A DNA stretch of 64,000 nt from Enterococcus raffinosus (GTDB lineage: Bacteria; Bacillota; Bacilli; Lactobacillales; Enterococcaceae). The DNA is taken from positions 60,540 through 124,539 of the forward strand of contig NZ_JXLA01000010.1 of NCBI RefSeq assembly GCF_001886185.1, written 5' to 3'. The translations under genes and the position numbers were made by a program. This document shows positions 1 through 9,900 of this stretch, piece by piece (the first letter of the stretch is position 1; each line of letters starts with the position of its first letter). The notes under the pieces were generated by a model. It was not told where the DNA came from, ran no database searches, and saw only the letters and a program-made list of their open reading frames with translations.

Positions 1-576
1 CGTTGTCGCTGCATGATTTATCCTGATTATTACGAGCCGCAGATCGACGATTTTGAACTGGTGATGATTGAGATTAACTATCCACAAAAGTTCACTGAAC
101 TTTCTCATGGAAAGATTCTGGGGACGTTAATGAATGCGGGAATTAAGCGTGACTATTTTGGGGATATTATTTCTGACGGTGATCGTTGGCAAATCTTTTT
201 AGCAAAAGAATCTGCTAGCTATATCGTTAGTCAAGTAACAAAAATTGGTCGTGTGACAGTTCATTTAGAGGAACGGCCTTACACAGACATTATTATTCCT
301 AAGGATAGTTGGTTAGAGGAAACTACTACAGCAACTTCTCTGCGACTGGATGCAATTGTTTCAACCGTCTACAATATATCACGTCAGCGTTCAAAACAGT
401 TAGTGGAAGCCGGCAAGGTGAAAGTCAACTGGTCAGTAAATGAACGCCCAGATTATTTGCTAGATTTATTAGATGTCGTTTCAGTCCGGGGATTTGGTCG
501 AATTCAGATTCAAGGATTAGAGGGAAAAACAAAGAAAGAGAAATTTCGTTTGCGTTTAGGCGTTTTGCGAAAATAA
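1..576 (+). CDS. ylmH: YlmH-type S4-domain RNA-binding protein (3' part)
   Basis: The frame is open from the first base of the window, so the 5' end lies outside it. The visible 191 codons are the C-terminal part of a protein normally about 260 residues long. The central segment (a DGDRWQIFLA stretch) is YlmH-like. The C-terminal third is an S4 RNA-binding fold: LRLDAIVSTVYNISRQRS followed by a VEAGKVKVNW strand-turn. YlmH is encoded just upstream of divIVA in the division cluster of many Firmicutes, and related proteins act on stalled ribosomes. The role here is inferred from family and synteny. Confidence 0.85.
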   Translation, partial: RCRCMIYPDYYEPQIDDFELVMIEINYPQKFTELSHGKILGTLMNAGIKRDYFGDIISDGDRWQIFLAKESASYIVSQVTKIGRVTVHLEERPYTDIIIPKDSWLEETTTATSLRLDAIVSTVYNISRQRSKQLVEAGKVKVNWSVNERPDYLLDLLDVVSVRGFGRIQIQGLEGKTKKEKFRLRLGVLRK

Positions 577-598
577 AATTTATGAGGTGAACAAAAAA

Positions 599-1303
599 AT
601 GGCATTAACTCCATTAGATATTCAAAATAAGAATTTCTCCACGAAAATGCGTGGCTATAACCAAGATGAGGTCGATGACTTCTTAGATATGATCGTTCGC
701 GATTATGAAGACAGTATCGCAAAAAATCGTGAATTAGAAAAAGCATTGAAGCATTCAGAGGAAAAATTAGAGTACTTCAATGAATTGAAGGAAGCGTTGA
801 ACCAATCAATCGTTGTAGCACAAGATACCGCTGATAAGGTTAAATCTTCTGCAAGCAAGGAATCTGAAGTAATTGTCACATCTGCTCAAAACCGTGCAGA
901 TGAGCTGATTTCTAACGCAATGCAAAAGGCTAACTTGTTAACGACAACTGCTGAAGACAAAGCAAAAGAAATTCTAACTGATGCTACTTCTAAAGCTCGT
1001 CAATTAGCTGCGGAAACAAATGACTTGAAAAAGAAAACGCGTGTTTTCCATCAACAATTATTATTGCTGTTAGAAACACAAATCGATCAAGCGCGCAGTG
1101 GCGATTGGGAAGAAGTCCTAAAACCAATGTCTTCCTATGTGGGAGATGGACATGAAGTTCTGAAAGAAGTTTTAGCTAATGAACTTGACAACGATGATGT
1201 GGTTGCAGTAGACTCAGATGAAGCAATTATTACTCCTGAACCTGAAGAAGATATGGGATTAACGATTGACATTCCTGAATTAATTAAATCAGACGAAAAC
1301 TAA
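599..1303 (+). CDS. divIVA: DivIVA cell-division / polarity protein
   Basis: A 234-residue DivIVA. The N-terminus (MALTPLDIQNKNF, then RGYNQDEVDDFLD) is the family's membrane-curvature-binding region. It is followed by long heptad-rich coiled coil (about residues 30-165) and an acidic tail (EPEEDMGL). I chose ATG 599 because AGGTGA lies 8 bases upstream and the protein then begins with the canonical MALTP; a GTG at 587 lies inside that ribosome-binding site. DivIVA marks negatively curved membrane at septum and poles and recruits division proteins. It sits between ylmH and the ileS leader. Confidence 0.95.
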   Translation: MALTPLDIQNKNFSTKMRGYNQDEVDDFLDMIVRDYEDSIAKNRELEKALKHSEEKLEYFNELKEALNQSIVVAQDTADKVKSSASKESEVIVTSAQNRADELISNAMQKANLLTTTAEDKAKEILTDATSKARQLAAETNDLKKKTRVFHQQLLLLLETQIDQARSGDWEEVLKPMSSYVGDGHEVLKEVLANELDNDDVVAVDSDEAIITPEPEEDMGLTIDIPELIKSDEN

Positions 1304-1528
1304 GCTAATCTAGAATAGAAAAGCTGATTAGATTCTTTTAGCGAGCCGATGATAGTGGAAGTTCGGCAGACCCTCTAATTAGAAAGATCCTCTAGATCAT
1401 GCGGTTGTGAAATATTAGTAGCAATCGACGGGTCATTCCGTTAACAATGATTAGAGGAAACTTTTTGGTTTCAAATTTTGGGTGGTACCACGACAAGCTC
1501 GTCCCTTTGCGGACAAGCTTGTTTTTTT
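1304..1528 (+). promoter_or_regulatory. T-box riboswitch, isoleucine-specific leader of ileS
   Basis: The conserved T-box sequence TGGGTGGTACCACG is at 1479-1492. Stem I can be drawn: base 1307-1314 with 1391-1398, and upper helix 1324-1331 with 1375-1382. The distal GCCGA/TCGGC arm lies at 1345-1367. In the 3' side of the specifier loop the triplet at 1387-1389 is ATC, an isoleucine codon. An intrinsic terminator follows (arms 1493-1504 and 1511-1522, then a T run). Uncharged tRNA-Ile should stabilise the antiterminator and allow ileS transcription. No convincing separate promoter was found, so the leader may be read from divIVA. Confidence 0.93.
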
Positions 1529-1607
1529 GTGTTTTTAAACTTTTGATTTATCAAGGACTATTCAATCTTGAGTAGTACCTTAAAATAGAAAAAGGAGACG
1601 ATTGATA

Positions 1608-4394
1608 GTGAAGACAAAAGAGACCCTTCAACTAGGTAAAACTGGGTTCCCGATGCGTGGCAATTTGCCAAATCGTGAAGGACAATGGGAAAAAGAATGG
1701 GAAGAAAATAAAATTTACGAAAAGCGTCAAAAATTAAATGAAGGAAAACCAACCTTTGTTCTCCACGATGGCCCTCCATATGCTAATGGAAACATCCATA
1801 TTGGACATGCACTAAATAAAATTAGTAAAGATATCATCGTGCGCTCAAAATCAATGTCAGGTTTTCGTGCACCTTATGTACCGGGCTGGGATACACATGG
1901 ATTGCCAATCGAACAAGTTCTTGCTAATAAAGGAATCAAACGAAAAGAAATGACGATGGCTGAGTATCGAAAAAAATGTGAAGAATATGCGCTATCACAA
2001 GTGGATAAGCAGCGAGATGATTTCAAACGGTTAGGGATCGCTGGTGAGTGGGACAATCCTTACATCACTCTTACTCCTGATTACGAGGCAGCTGAAATTC
2101 GTGTGTTCGGTAAAATGGCGGAAAAGGGCTACATTTATAAAGGATTAAAACCAATCTATTGGTCACCATCTAGTGAGTCATCATTGGCCGAAGCGGAAGT
2201 TGAATATAAGGATGTTAAATCGCCTTCTATTTTTGTTGCTTTTAAGGTTAAGGATGGTAAAGGAATTCTGGATACAGATACTTCATTTATTATCTGGACA
2301 ACGACTCCATGGACTTTACCAGCTAACCAAGGAATTTCTGCAAACCCAGCGTATACTTACGTGGTGGTGGAAGCAGATGGGAGAAAATTTGTTGTTGCGA
2401 AAGACTTATTGGCAAATGTTGCTGAGGAGTTAGATTGGACAGATCCTAAGGTTATTAAAGAAGTTAACGGAAAAGACTTAGAGTATATGACTGCGCAGCA
2501 TCCATTTTATGATCGAGAATCTCTAGTCATCTTAGGCGATCACGTCACATTAGATGCCGGTACTGGACTGGTTCATACAGCGCCTGGACATGGGGAAGAT
2601 GATTATTTTGCCTGGAAGAAATATCGTAAAGACATCATTTCCCCCGTTGATGATCGCGGTGTTATGACTGCTGATGCGCCTGGGTTTGAAGGAGTCTTTT
2701 ATGACAAGGTCAATCCAATGGTCACAGAACTGTTAGAAAAAAATGGGGCTTTATTGAAATTAGAATTCTTTACGCATAGTTATCCTCATGACTGGCGTAC
2801 AAAGAAACCAATCATTTATCGTGCAACGCCTCAATGGTTTGCTTCTATTGATAAATTCCGTCAAGATATCTTAGACGAAATTGAAAAAGTCGATTGGATC
2901 ATCCCATGGGGAAAAACTCGTTTGTACAATATGATTCGTGACCGTGGGGATTGGGTCATTTCTCGTCAGCGTGCATGGGGAGTTCCATTGCCAATCTTCT
3001 ATGGTGAAAACGGTGAGGCAATCATCACACCGGAAACAACAGAACATGTGGCACAGCTATTCGCTGCGTATGGTTCTAACATTTGGTTTGAACGTGAAGC
3101 GAAGGATTTATTGCCGGAAGGATTTACTCATCCAAGTTCACCAAATGGAGAATTTACAAAAGAAACAGATATTATGGATGTGTGGTTCGATTCAGGATCT
3201 TCTCACGAAGCGGTGTTACGTCAACGTGATAACTTAACGTTCCCAGCTGACATGTATTTGGAAGGTTCTGACCAGTATCGTGGCTGGTTCAACTCAAGTA
3301 TCACGACTAGTGTCGCTATTAATGGCGTCGCTCCATACAAATCAGTTCTTTCTCAAGGGTTTACTTTAGATGGTGAAGGCCGAAAAATGAGTAAATCTCT
3401 AGGAAATACAATCGTACCGGATAAAGTAATCAAGCAAATGGGTGCAGACATCTTGCGTCTATGGGTCAGCAGTGTAGACTATGAAGCGGACGTTCGAGTA
3501 TCAATGGATATCTTGAATCAAGTATCGGAAGTTTATCGTAAAATCCGTAATACGATGCGTTTCTTATTAGCCAATACGAGTGATTTTGAACCAACAAAAC
3601 ACGCAGTAGCCTATGATGATTTACGTTCAGTGGATAAATACTTGTTAGTTCGTTTGAATCAAGTAATTAAAACTGTTCGTGAAGATGGTTATGAAGCATA
3701 CGATTTTACTCAAATTTACAAAACAGTCGTGAATTTCTTAACGGTTGATTTGTCTTCGTTCTATTTGGATTTCGCGAAGGACGTTGTTTATATTCAAGCG
3801 GAAAACAGTTATGAACGCCGTTGTATGCAGACAGTCTTTTATCAAGCGGCAGTTGCATTAACAAAATTATTGACGCCGATCATCCCTCACACAACGGAGG
3901 AAATCTGGAGCTATTTGAAAGAAGAGGAGGAGTATGTTCAGTTAGCAGAATTGCCAAGCTATGATGAATACCCTAATCAAGCCGAATTGTTAGATACATG
4001 GAAGGCCTTTATGGATTTCCGCGACAACGTCTTGAAGGCTTTAGAAGAGGCCCGTAATGAGAAAATTATCGGTAAGTCTCTAGAAGCGAAGGTGACCATT
4101 TATCCAAATGAACAAGTAGGTGCTCTATTAACAGCACTAGATGCGGACCTTGCACAGTTATTGATCGTATCGCCAGATTCATTCAGTATTTCAAAAGAAG
4201 CAGCACCTGAAAATGCCATGACATTTGAAGATGTCGCGATCTTAGTTGAAAAAGCTGAAGGGGAAGTGTGTGATCGTTGTCGTCAAGTACGTACGACAGT
4301 TGGTGAAGATGAAAAACTTCCAAATTTATGTGCTTCATGTGCGCATATCGTTGAAGAAAATTATCCAGAGGCAGTAGCTGAAGGATTGGAATAA
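1608..4394 (+). CDS. ileS: Isoleucyl-tRNA synthetase
   Basis: A 928-residue class Ia synthetase that charges tRNA-Ile. The HIGH motif is at residues 64-67 and the KMSKS loop ([11 protein letters not shown]) near residue 595. Between them is the CP1 editing insertion, with a WTTTPWT motif. The C-terminus has a zinc-finger-like set of cysteines (CDRC ... CASC). I prefer GTG 1608 over TTG 1602: AGGAG at 1593-1597 is 10 bases from the GTG but only 4 from the TTG, and [12 protein letters not shown] matches related enzymes. Expression is controlled by the upstream Ile T-box. Confidence 0.96.
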   Translation: MKTKETLQLGKTGFPMRGNLPNREGQWEKEWEENKIYEKRQKLNEGKPTFVLHDGPPYANGNIHIGHALNKISKDIIVRSKSMSGFRAPYVPGWDTHGLPIEQVLANKGIKRKEMTMAEYRKKCEEYALSQVDKQRDDFKRLGIAGEWDNPYITLTPDYEAAEIRVFGKMAEKGYIYKGLKPIYWSPSSESSLAEAEVEYKDVKSPSIFVAFKVKDGKGILDTDTSFIIWTTTPWTLPANQGISANPAYTYVVVEADGRKFVVAKDLLANVAEELDWTDPKVIKEVNGKDLEYMTAQHPFYDRESLVILGDHVTLDAGTGLVHTAPGHGEDDYFAWKKYRKDIISPVDDRGVMTADAPGFEGVFYDKVNPMVTELLEKNGALLKLEFFTHSYPHDWRTKKPIIYRATPQWFASIDKFRQDILDEIEKVDWIIPWGKTRLYNMIRDRGDWVISRQRAWGVPLPIFYGENGEAIITPETTEHVAQLFAAYGSNIWFEREAKDLLPEGFTHPSSPNGEFTKETDIMDVWFDSGSSHEAVLRQRDNLTFPADMYLEGSDQYRGWFNSSITTSVAINGVAPYKSVLSQGFTLDGEGRKMSKSLGNTIVPDKVIKQMGADILRLWVSSVDYEADVRVSMDILNQVSEVYRKIRNTMRFLLANTSDFEPTKHAVAYDDLRSVDKYLLVRLNQVIKTVREDGYEAYDFTQIYKTVVNFLTVDLSSFYLDFAKDVVYIQAENSYERRCMQTVFYQAAVALTKLLTPIIPHTTEEIWSYLKEEEEYVQLAELPSYDEYPNQAELLDTWKAFMDFRDNVLKALEEARNEKIIGKSLEAKVTIYPNEQVGALLTALDADLAQLLIVSPDSFSISKEAAPENAMTFEDVAILVEKAEGEVCDRCRQVRTTVGEDEKLPNLCASCAHIVEENYPEAVAEGLE

Positions 4395-4410
4395 CCCTTT
4401 ATAATAGAAG

Positions 4411-4443
4411 AAACCCGTGTTGATTTGCGTCACACGGGTTTCT
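4411..4443 (+). terminator. Intrinsic terminator after ileS
   Basis: Perfect 10-bp inverted repeat (4411-4420 with 4432-4441), G+C-rich in the stem, with a short T-rich end. It lies 16 bases after the ileS stop. Confidence 0.7.
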
Positions 4444-4451
4444 TGACGTAG

Positions 4452-4486
4452 AAAAAAGCTTACGGTTTTAGCCGTAAGCTTTTTTT
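4452..4486. terminator. Bidirectional terminator between ileS and zwf
   Basis: Long hairpin with A-tract and T-tract flanks (about 4452-4466 with 4471-4486). It can terminate the rightward ileS transcript and the leftward zwf transcript, whose stop codon is at 4490-4492. Confidence 0.85.
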
Positions 4487-4489
4487 GAA

Positions 4490-6004
4490 TTATTCTAATT
4501 TTCCACGTTCACGATACCATTGATCCGGCTGCCACGCCCATTCGTGACCATTTTTAGCTAAGAGATCAAAGGCACATTGTGGTCCCATAGTTCCAGCAGC
4601 ATAGTTTGGAAATCCTGGTGTAGTTTGATCCCAGGTAGTACGAATGCGATCAACAATCTCCCATGAGTTTGCTACTTCATCCCAGTGAGAGAAGTTAGTG
4701 CTGTCGCCGTTTAATGCATCTAGTAGTAATTTTTCATAGGCTTCAGGACTATTTTCAGTGACCTCGGCACTCTGACGGAAATCCAATTTTACTGGTTCAG
4801 TATTGAAGCCTTGTCCAATTTTCTTTCCATTTAAGGTTAAGGAGAAGCCTTCTGTTGGTTGGATATAAATGGTTAAAATATTTTGTGGTAACTCTTCTCC
4901 ATCGACTTCTGCTTGTTCAAAATTAAAGACATTGACGGGAACCTGTTTAAAGACAATATTGATGCGGGTGCCTTTTTCTGTCATCCGTTTGCCAGTTCGA
5001 ACATAAAAAGGAACACCTGACCAACGGAAGTTATCAATTAAAAATTTACCAGCGACAAACGTTTCCATTAAAGAATCTTTTGAGACATTTGGTTCATCAT
5101 GGTAGGCGACGAATTGTTTATCATCTAACGTACCCGCGTCATATTGGCCGCGGACAAAATTTTGTAACACTTCTTCTGAGTTATAGCGACGAATGGCTTG
5201 CAAAACTTTTACTTTTTCCTCACGAATAGATTTATTAGAGAAAGAAGTTGGGACTTCCATTGCTAGTAGGGCAACGACTTGCAGGATATGATTTTGAACC
5301 ATATCTTTTAATGCACCGCTATGTTCATAGTAGCCACCGCGGTCTTCTACACCAAGGGCTTCAGAAAAGGTAATCTGTACATTTTCGATATATCGGTTAT
5401 TCCAAAGGGATTCAAAGATATTATTCCCAAAACGAATCACGGAAATATTTTGAATCATTTCTTTTCCTAAGTAATGATCAATTCGGAAAATATCTTGTTC
5501 GGGGAAAACTTTTCGGATCTGATTATTCAGTTCATTCGCAGAATCGTAGTCAAAGCCGAACGGTTTCTCGATCACTAATCGGTTATACCCTGTTGTGGTT
5601 AAAATTTCTTGCGACTTCAAATGATTAACAATTGTTCCAAAAAATTGAGGTGCCATGGCTAAGTAATATAGACGGTTGCCCTGTAGACCATATTTTTCAT
5701 CTAATTCATCCGCTAAATTCTTTAATTGATCATAATGTTCTGTATCATTCACATCATGTGAAAGGTAGAAAAAGTGATTGGAAAATTCTTGTGCCTCTTC
5801 ATCAGTAAGGGCAATATCTTTGATCGTATCACGCACAATTTCGCGATAATGCTCATCGCTCCAAGGTCTTCTAGCCGTACCAATGACGGCGAAATGTTTT
5901 GCTAAATTTCCTTTTTTATATAAACGAAATAATGAAGGGTAAAGCTTTCTCTTTGCTAAATCACCTGTACCGCCGAAGATGGTGAATAATGCTGCTTGTT
6001 CCAT
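4490..6004 (-). CDS. zwf: Glucose-6-phosphate 1-dehydrogenase
   Basis: A 504-residue enzyme of the oxidative pentose phosphate pathway, oxidising glucose 6-phosphate and making NADPH. The nucleotide-binding loop GGTGDLAKRKLYP is at residues 11-23, EKPFG at about 146-150, and the active-site RIDHYLGKE at about 174-182, whose His is the catalytic base. ATG 6004 is preferred because AGGAG sits 8 bases upstream; a GTG nine bases further out overlaps that site. The metal-regulator gene is 120 bp upstream on the same strand, and no clear promoter was seen in that gap. Confidence 0.96.
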   Translation of the reverse strand: MEQAALFTIFGGTGDLAKRKLYPSLFRLYKKGNLAKHFAVIGTARRPWSDEHYREIVRDTIKDIALTDEEAQEFSNHFFYLSHDVNDTEHYDQLKNLADELDEKYGLQGNRLYYLAMAPQFFGTIVNHLKSQEILTTTGYNRLVIEKPFGFDYDSANELNNQIRKVFPEQDIFRIDHYLGKEMIQNISVIRFGNNIFESLWNNRYIENVQITFSEALGVEDRGGYYEHSGALKDMVQNHILQVVALLAMEVPTSFSNKSIREEKVKVLQAIRRYNSEEVLQNFVRGQYDAGTLDDKQFVAYHDEPNVSKDSLMETFVAGKFLIDNFRWSGVPFYVRTGKRMTEKGTRINIVFKQVPVNVFNFEQAEVDGEELPQNILTIYIQPTEGFSLTLNGKKIGQGFNTEPVKLDFRQSAEVTENSPEAYEKLLLDALNGDSTNFSHWDEVANSWEIVDRIRTTWDQTTPGFPNYAAGTMGPQCAFDLLAKNGHEWAWQPDQWYRERGKLE

Positions 6005-6124
6005 ATGATTCACTCCTAGTTCCTAATAATGTATTCATTTTTAGAGCATCTACCATCCAAGAGAGCAGAGCTTGTTTTTATCATTTGCGTTGTCAAAACT
6101 GCAAAAGGTGGACGGGGACTCATT

Positions 6125-6772
6125 TTATAATGAATCAACAAAAATTGTTGACGCTGCTTTGTAACTAATTGAAACCTCTTTTTGGTCATTTTGTAAAGTA
6201 ATTGGTCCTTCATAGGCCGCAATCGTTGAAATTTCGTATTCTTCATGGATTTTTACGCCAAGATCCATCAAATAGTCAAGCAGCTCTTTTTCATCCAAGA
6301 CACGGGCAATACGTATTTTCGTACCTACTGGATAATTTGTCAGTGTTTGGCGGTCTTCTTCGTGGACGGTTTGATCCTGCTGCGGAATCATCCCACCATG
6401 AGGACAAAAAGTTGGATGGTTCAAGTAATTATCCAATTTCTGTTCCAATTGTGAGGAGGTCACATGCTCTAATACTTCTGCTTCATCATGGACTTCATTC
6501 CACGAATAGCCAAGATGATCGACTAGAAAAACTTCCCATAATCGATGTTTACGAACGAGCGTGCTCGCTTTTTCCAAACCTGCAGGTGTCAATTGAACAC
6601 CTTGATAAGGAGAATGTTCAACTAAGCCTTCTTTAACTAGTTTATTAATCATCTCACTGACAGAAGCACCAGAAATGGATAAACCTGCAACGATTTTTTT
6701 ATTGCTAACTTTTTCTTTGTCGCCACCTAATTCTAATATTAATTTTAAGTAATCTTCGCGATTCGGTGTCAT
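6125..6772 (-). CDS. DtxR/MntR-family metal-dependent regulator (EfaR/ScaR-like)
   Basis: A 215-residue regulator with an N-terminal winged helix (about residues 1-65), a dimerisation/metal-binding helix set with E and H ligands (RKHRLWEVFLVDHLG ... HDEAEVLEHV, then CPHGG), and a C-terminal SH3/FeoA-like domain (about 140-215). This is the architecture of the long DtxR proteins such as ScaR, SloR and enterococcal EfaR, which repress manganese uptake genes when Mn(II) is sufficient. No Mn transporter is in this window, so the target is inferred from family only. The start has AAAGGATG upstream. Confidence 0.88.
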   Translation of the reverse strand: MTPNREDYLKLILELGGDKEKVSNKKIVAGLSISGASVSEMINKLVKEGLVEHSPYQGVQLTPAGLEKASTLVRKHRLWEVFLVDHLGYSWNEVHDEAEVLEHVTSSQLEQKLDNYLNHPTFCPHGGMIPQQDQTVHEEDRQTLTNYPVGTKIRIARVLDEKELLDYLMDLGVKIHEEYEISTIAAYEGPITLQNDQKEVSISYKAASTIFVDSL

Positions 6773-6911
6773 TGATGTTCATCCTTTCGTAACGAAGCAT
6801 ATCAGATTAAGTTTACCAAATATTTTTTATTTTTTCCATTTGATTGGTCTTTTCTTTTTAAGTCTCAGAGCCGTAATAACACAGGTAATTAAAAAAAATT
6901 TCTAAGAACAC

Positions 6912-6940
6912 TTGCCTATCTTTTTAAAAAAAGGTAGTAT
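6912..6940 (+). promoter_or_regulatory. Probable promoter of gltBD
   Basis: TTGCCT (6912-6917), a 17-bp spacer and TAGTAT (6935-6940) lie in the divergent 215-bp gap between the DtxR-family gene and gltB. The predicted start would be near 6947, leaving about a 40-base leader. An overlapping TATATT at 6938 is an alternative -10. Confidence 0.55.
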
Positions 6941-6987
6941 ATTAAAAATAAATGAGAATTGTCAAACTATTTAAAGGATTGATGTCA

Positions 6988-9900
6988 ATGACAAAGCAAC
7001 AAGTAACAGCGGCCCCGACCATGTATGATCTCTCTTTTGAGAAGGATGCATGTGGTATGGGCTTTATTGCTCAGATGGAAGGTACAGCTTCACATCAATT
7101 AGTGAAGCATGCACTAACAATGTTAGAACGAATGAACCACCGCGGCGGAACTGGTGCAGAACCAGAAACTGGTGATGGCGCAGGAATATTAGCGACGATT
7201 CCAGATAAATTCTTTCAACGTGAAGCAAAAGCGGCAGGCGTAAGTTTACCTGATCGTGGACAGTACGCAGTAGGTATGTTCTTTTTGCCTGCAGAAGAAG
7301 AACATAAGAATGGCTTGCAGCAGGCGCTTGTAAAAGAAATTGAAGCTGCTGGTTATTTGGTTCTTTGGCAGCGCGACGTACCGTTCCAGTATGAAAATTG
7401 TGGCCCTGGTGCCCAAAAAGTGATGCCTAGCTTTGTGCAATTATTCATAAAACGACCGTTGGAAGTACAGACAGATCGAGATTTTGAGGATCGGTTGTAT
7501 CGCTTGCGTCGTAAATTGGAGAAAACATATCACGCAGGAGAAATGGCGATTTGCAGCTTATCTAGTAAAACGATTGTTTATAAAGGAATGCTGCATGCTT
7601 ATCAGGTTGGTATTTTTTATGATGATTTGCAGGATGAAGACTTTGCAGCGAGTATCGCAGTTGTACATTCTCGCTTTTCTACCAACACATTTCCAAGTTG
7701 GGACCGCGCTCAGCCATTCCGTTTCTTAGCTCATAATGGGGAAATCAATACCCTGCGTGGATCAGAAAACTGGATGAAGAGTCATGGCATCGAAGTATAT
7801 AACGAAGAGGATTCTGACTCGGCCAAGCTAGAAAATTGTATGGAGTATTTGTATCGTAATGGACGTGATATTCCTCACGCTTTAATGATGATGGTACCAG
7901 AGGCTTGGTCGGAAGAAGCAGGGTTAGGCGAGGAAATGACCGCCTTCCAAGAATACAATGCCAGCTTTATGGCGCCTTGGGATGGACCGGCGGCTTTATG
8001 TTTCACGGATGGTGAAATGGTTGGTGCGACGTTGGACCGGAACGGGTTACGACCTTCTCGCTATTCTATAACAAAGGATGGCTTTGTTCAGGTAGCATCT
8101 GAATCAGGTGTCGTGGATTTTGCTCCTTCTAATGTGATTGAAAAAGGTGTGTTAGGACCTGCGAATATGATCTTAGTTGATACCATCAATGGGAAATTTT
8201 ACCGCAATCAAGAGATCAAAGAAAAATATGCAAAGGCTCATACCTACAAAGAATGGTTAGCTGAAAATCGTATTGAGCTTTCTCAGCTTGCTGAAACAGA
8301 AGTTCAAGAAGCCGCAGTTACGGGCAAAGAATTGCAAAGAATGTGGAAGCTGAACGGCTATACAGATGAAATTATTCGCGGAGCCTTGCTGCAAATGGCA
8401 GAGAAGGGAGAAGAGCCGGTACTTTCTATGGGGTATGATTCTCCGTTAGCTGTTTTGAGTGACAAGCCGCAATCATTGTTTACGTACTTCAAGCAGCAGT
8501 TTGCTCAAGTGACGAATCCGCCGATTGACGCGATCCGTGAACAATTGGTTATCGGAACAGAGATGTTCTTAGGGCGTGACGGCGATATTCGGGTAGACGA
8601 CGCTCATAACTGTCAAAAACTAAAAATTAAGAGCCCAGTTCTCAGCAGCGCAGATTTTCTAAAAATTGCTCAGTTAAATACTAAAGAGCAAAAAGCCGTA
8701 ACCATTTCAACACTGTATCCTATCGGGAATAGAAATGCTTTAGAAGATGGCTTAGAACAGATGTTTAAAGAGGCTGAATCTGCGATTGATAAGGGCGCTA
8801 CGATCTTGATTTTAAGTGATCGTGGGGCTGTTCAGGAAAAAATGGCGATGCCTATTTTATTAGCTGTATCAGGGTTGCATAATCATTTGGTCCGTAAAGG
8901 AAAAGCATCGTTGGCAAGTTTGGTTGTTGACTCTGCGGAAGTTTGCGAGGTTCATCATTTTGCCACTTTAATTGGATATGGTGCTAGCGGTATCCATCCT
9001 TATGGTGCGTATGCGACGTTAAATGACTTTGACATTGAAAATGGCTTGGAAAATTACCGTAAAGCCGCTGAAAAAGGGATCGTAAAGGTGATGTCCCGCA
9101 TGGGTATTTCGACCATTGCCGGTTACCACGGTGCACAGCTGTTTGAAGTTGTGGGGATCAGTCAGCCAGTAACAGATAAATACTTTACTGGGACTGCCAG
9201 CCGTATCGGCGGATTGTCGCTTTATCAAATTGAAGAAGAGTATTTGCAGCGTCATTCTCTAGCCTATGGTCCACAACAAAATGATTTGTTGGCTTCAGGA
9301 GGAAGCTTCCAATACAAGGCAGATGGCGAACATCATTTATTCAATCCGAAGACAATTTATAATTTCCAACAAGCCGTTCGAGCAGGGGATTATCAATTGT
9401 TCAAACATTATGTTGAACAAATGAATCAGGAGGCCTTAGACGAACCAACAAATTTACGAGCGCTTTGGGAATTTAAAAAGGATCGTCCAGCAGTGAAACT
9501 TTCTGAAGTGGAGCCTGCTAGTAAAATCGTGAAACGCTTCAAAGTTGGAGCTATGTCATATGGTTCATTAAGTGAGGAAGCTCATCAATGTATCGCTGAA
9601 GCCATGAACAGTATTGGCGCGAAATCCAACAGCGGTGAAGGTGGAGAAAATCGCAAACGATTCAAACCGCAAGCGGATGGCAAGAACTTCAACAGTAAAA
9701 TCAAGCAGGTCGCTTCGGGACGTTTCGGTGTAAATGCGGAATATCTGATGAGTGCCGAAGAACTACAGATTAAGATGGCTCAAGGTGCAAAACCAGGAGA
9801 AGGCGGACAATTACCTGGCAATAAAGTTTTCCCTTGGGTGGCAGAAATTCGCGGATCTACACCAGGTGTGCGATTGATTTCGCCTCCGCCGCATCATGAT

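Noticed and set aside
1266..1300. Perfect TTGACA near the end of divIVA as an ileS promoter
   Set aside because: No acceptable -10 lies at 16-18 bp, so a promoter call is not supported.
6070..6110. TTGACA on the minus strand upstream of zwf
   Set aside because: The only A+T-rich hexamer is about 10 bases away, too close; no promoter could be drawn.
6202..6636. Plus-strand open frame (144 codons) opposite the DtxR-family gene
   Set aside because: The minus-strand product is a full, recognisable regulator; the opposite frame has no start signal or motif.
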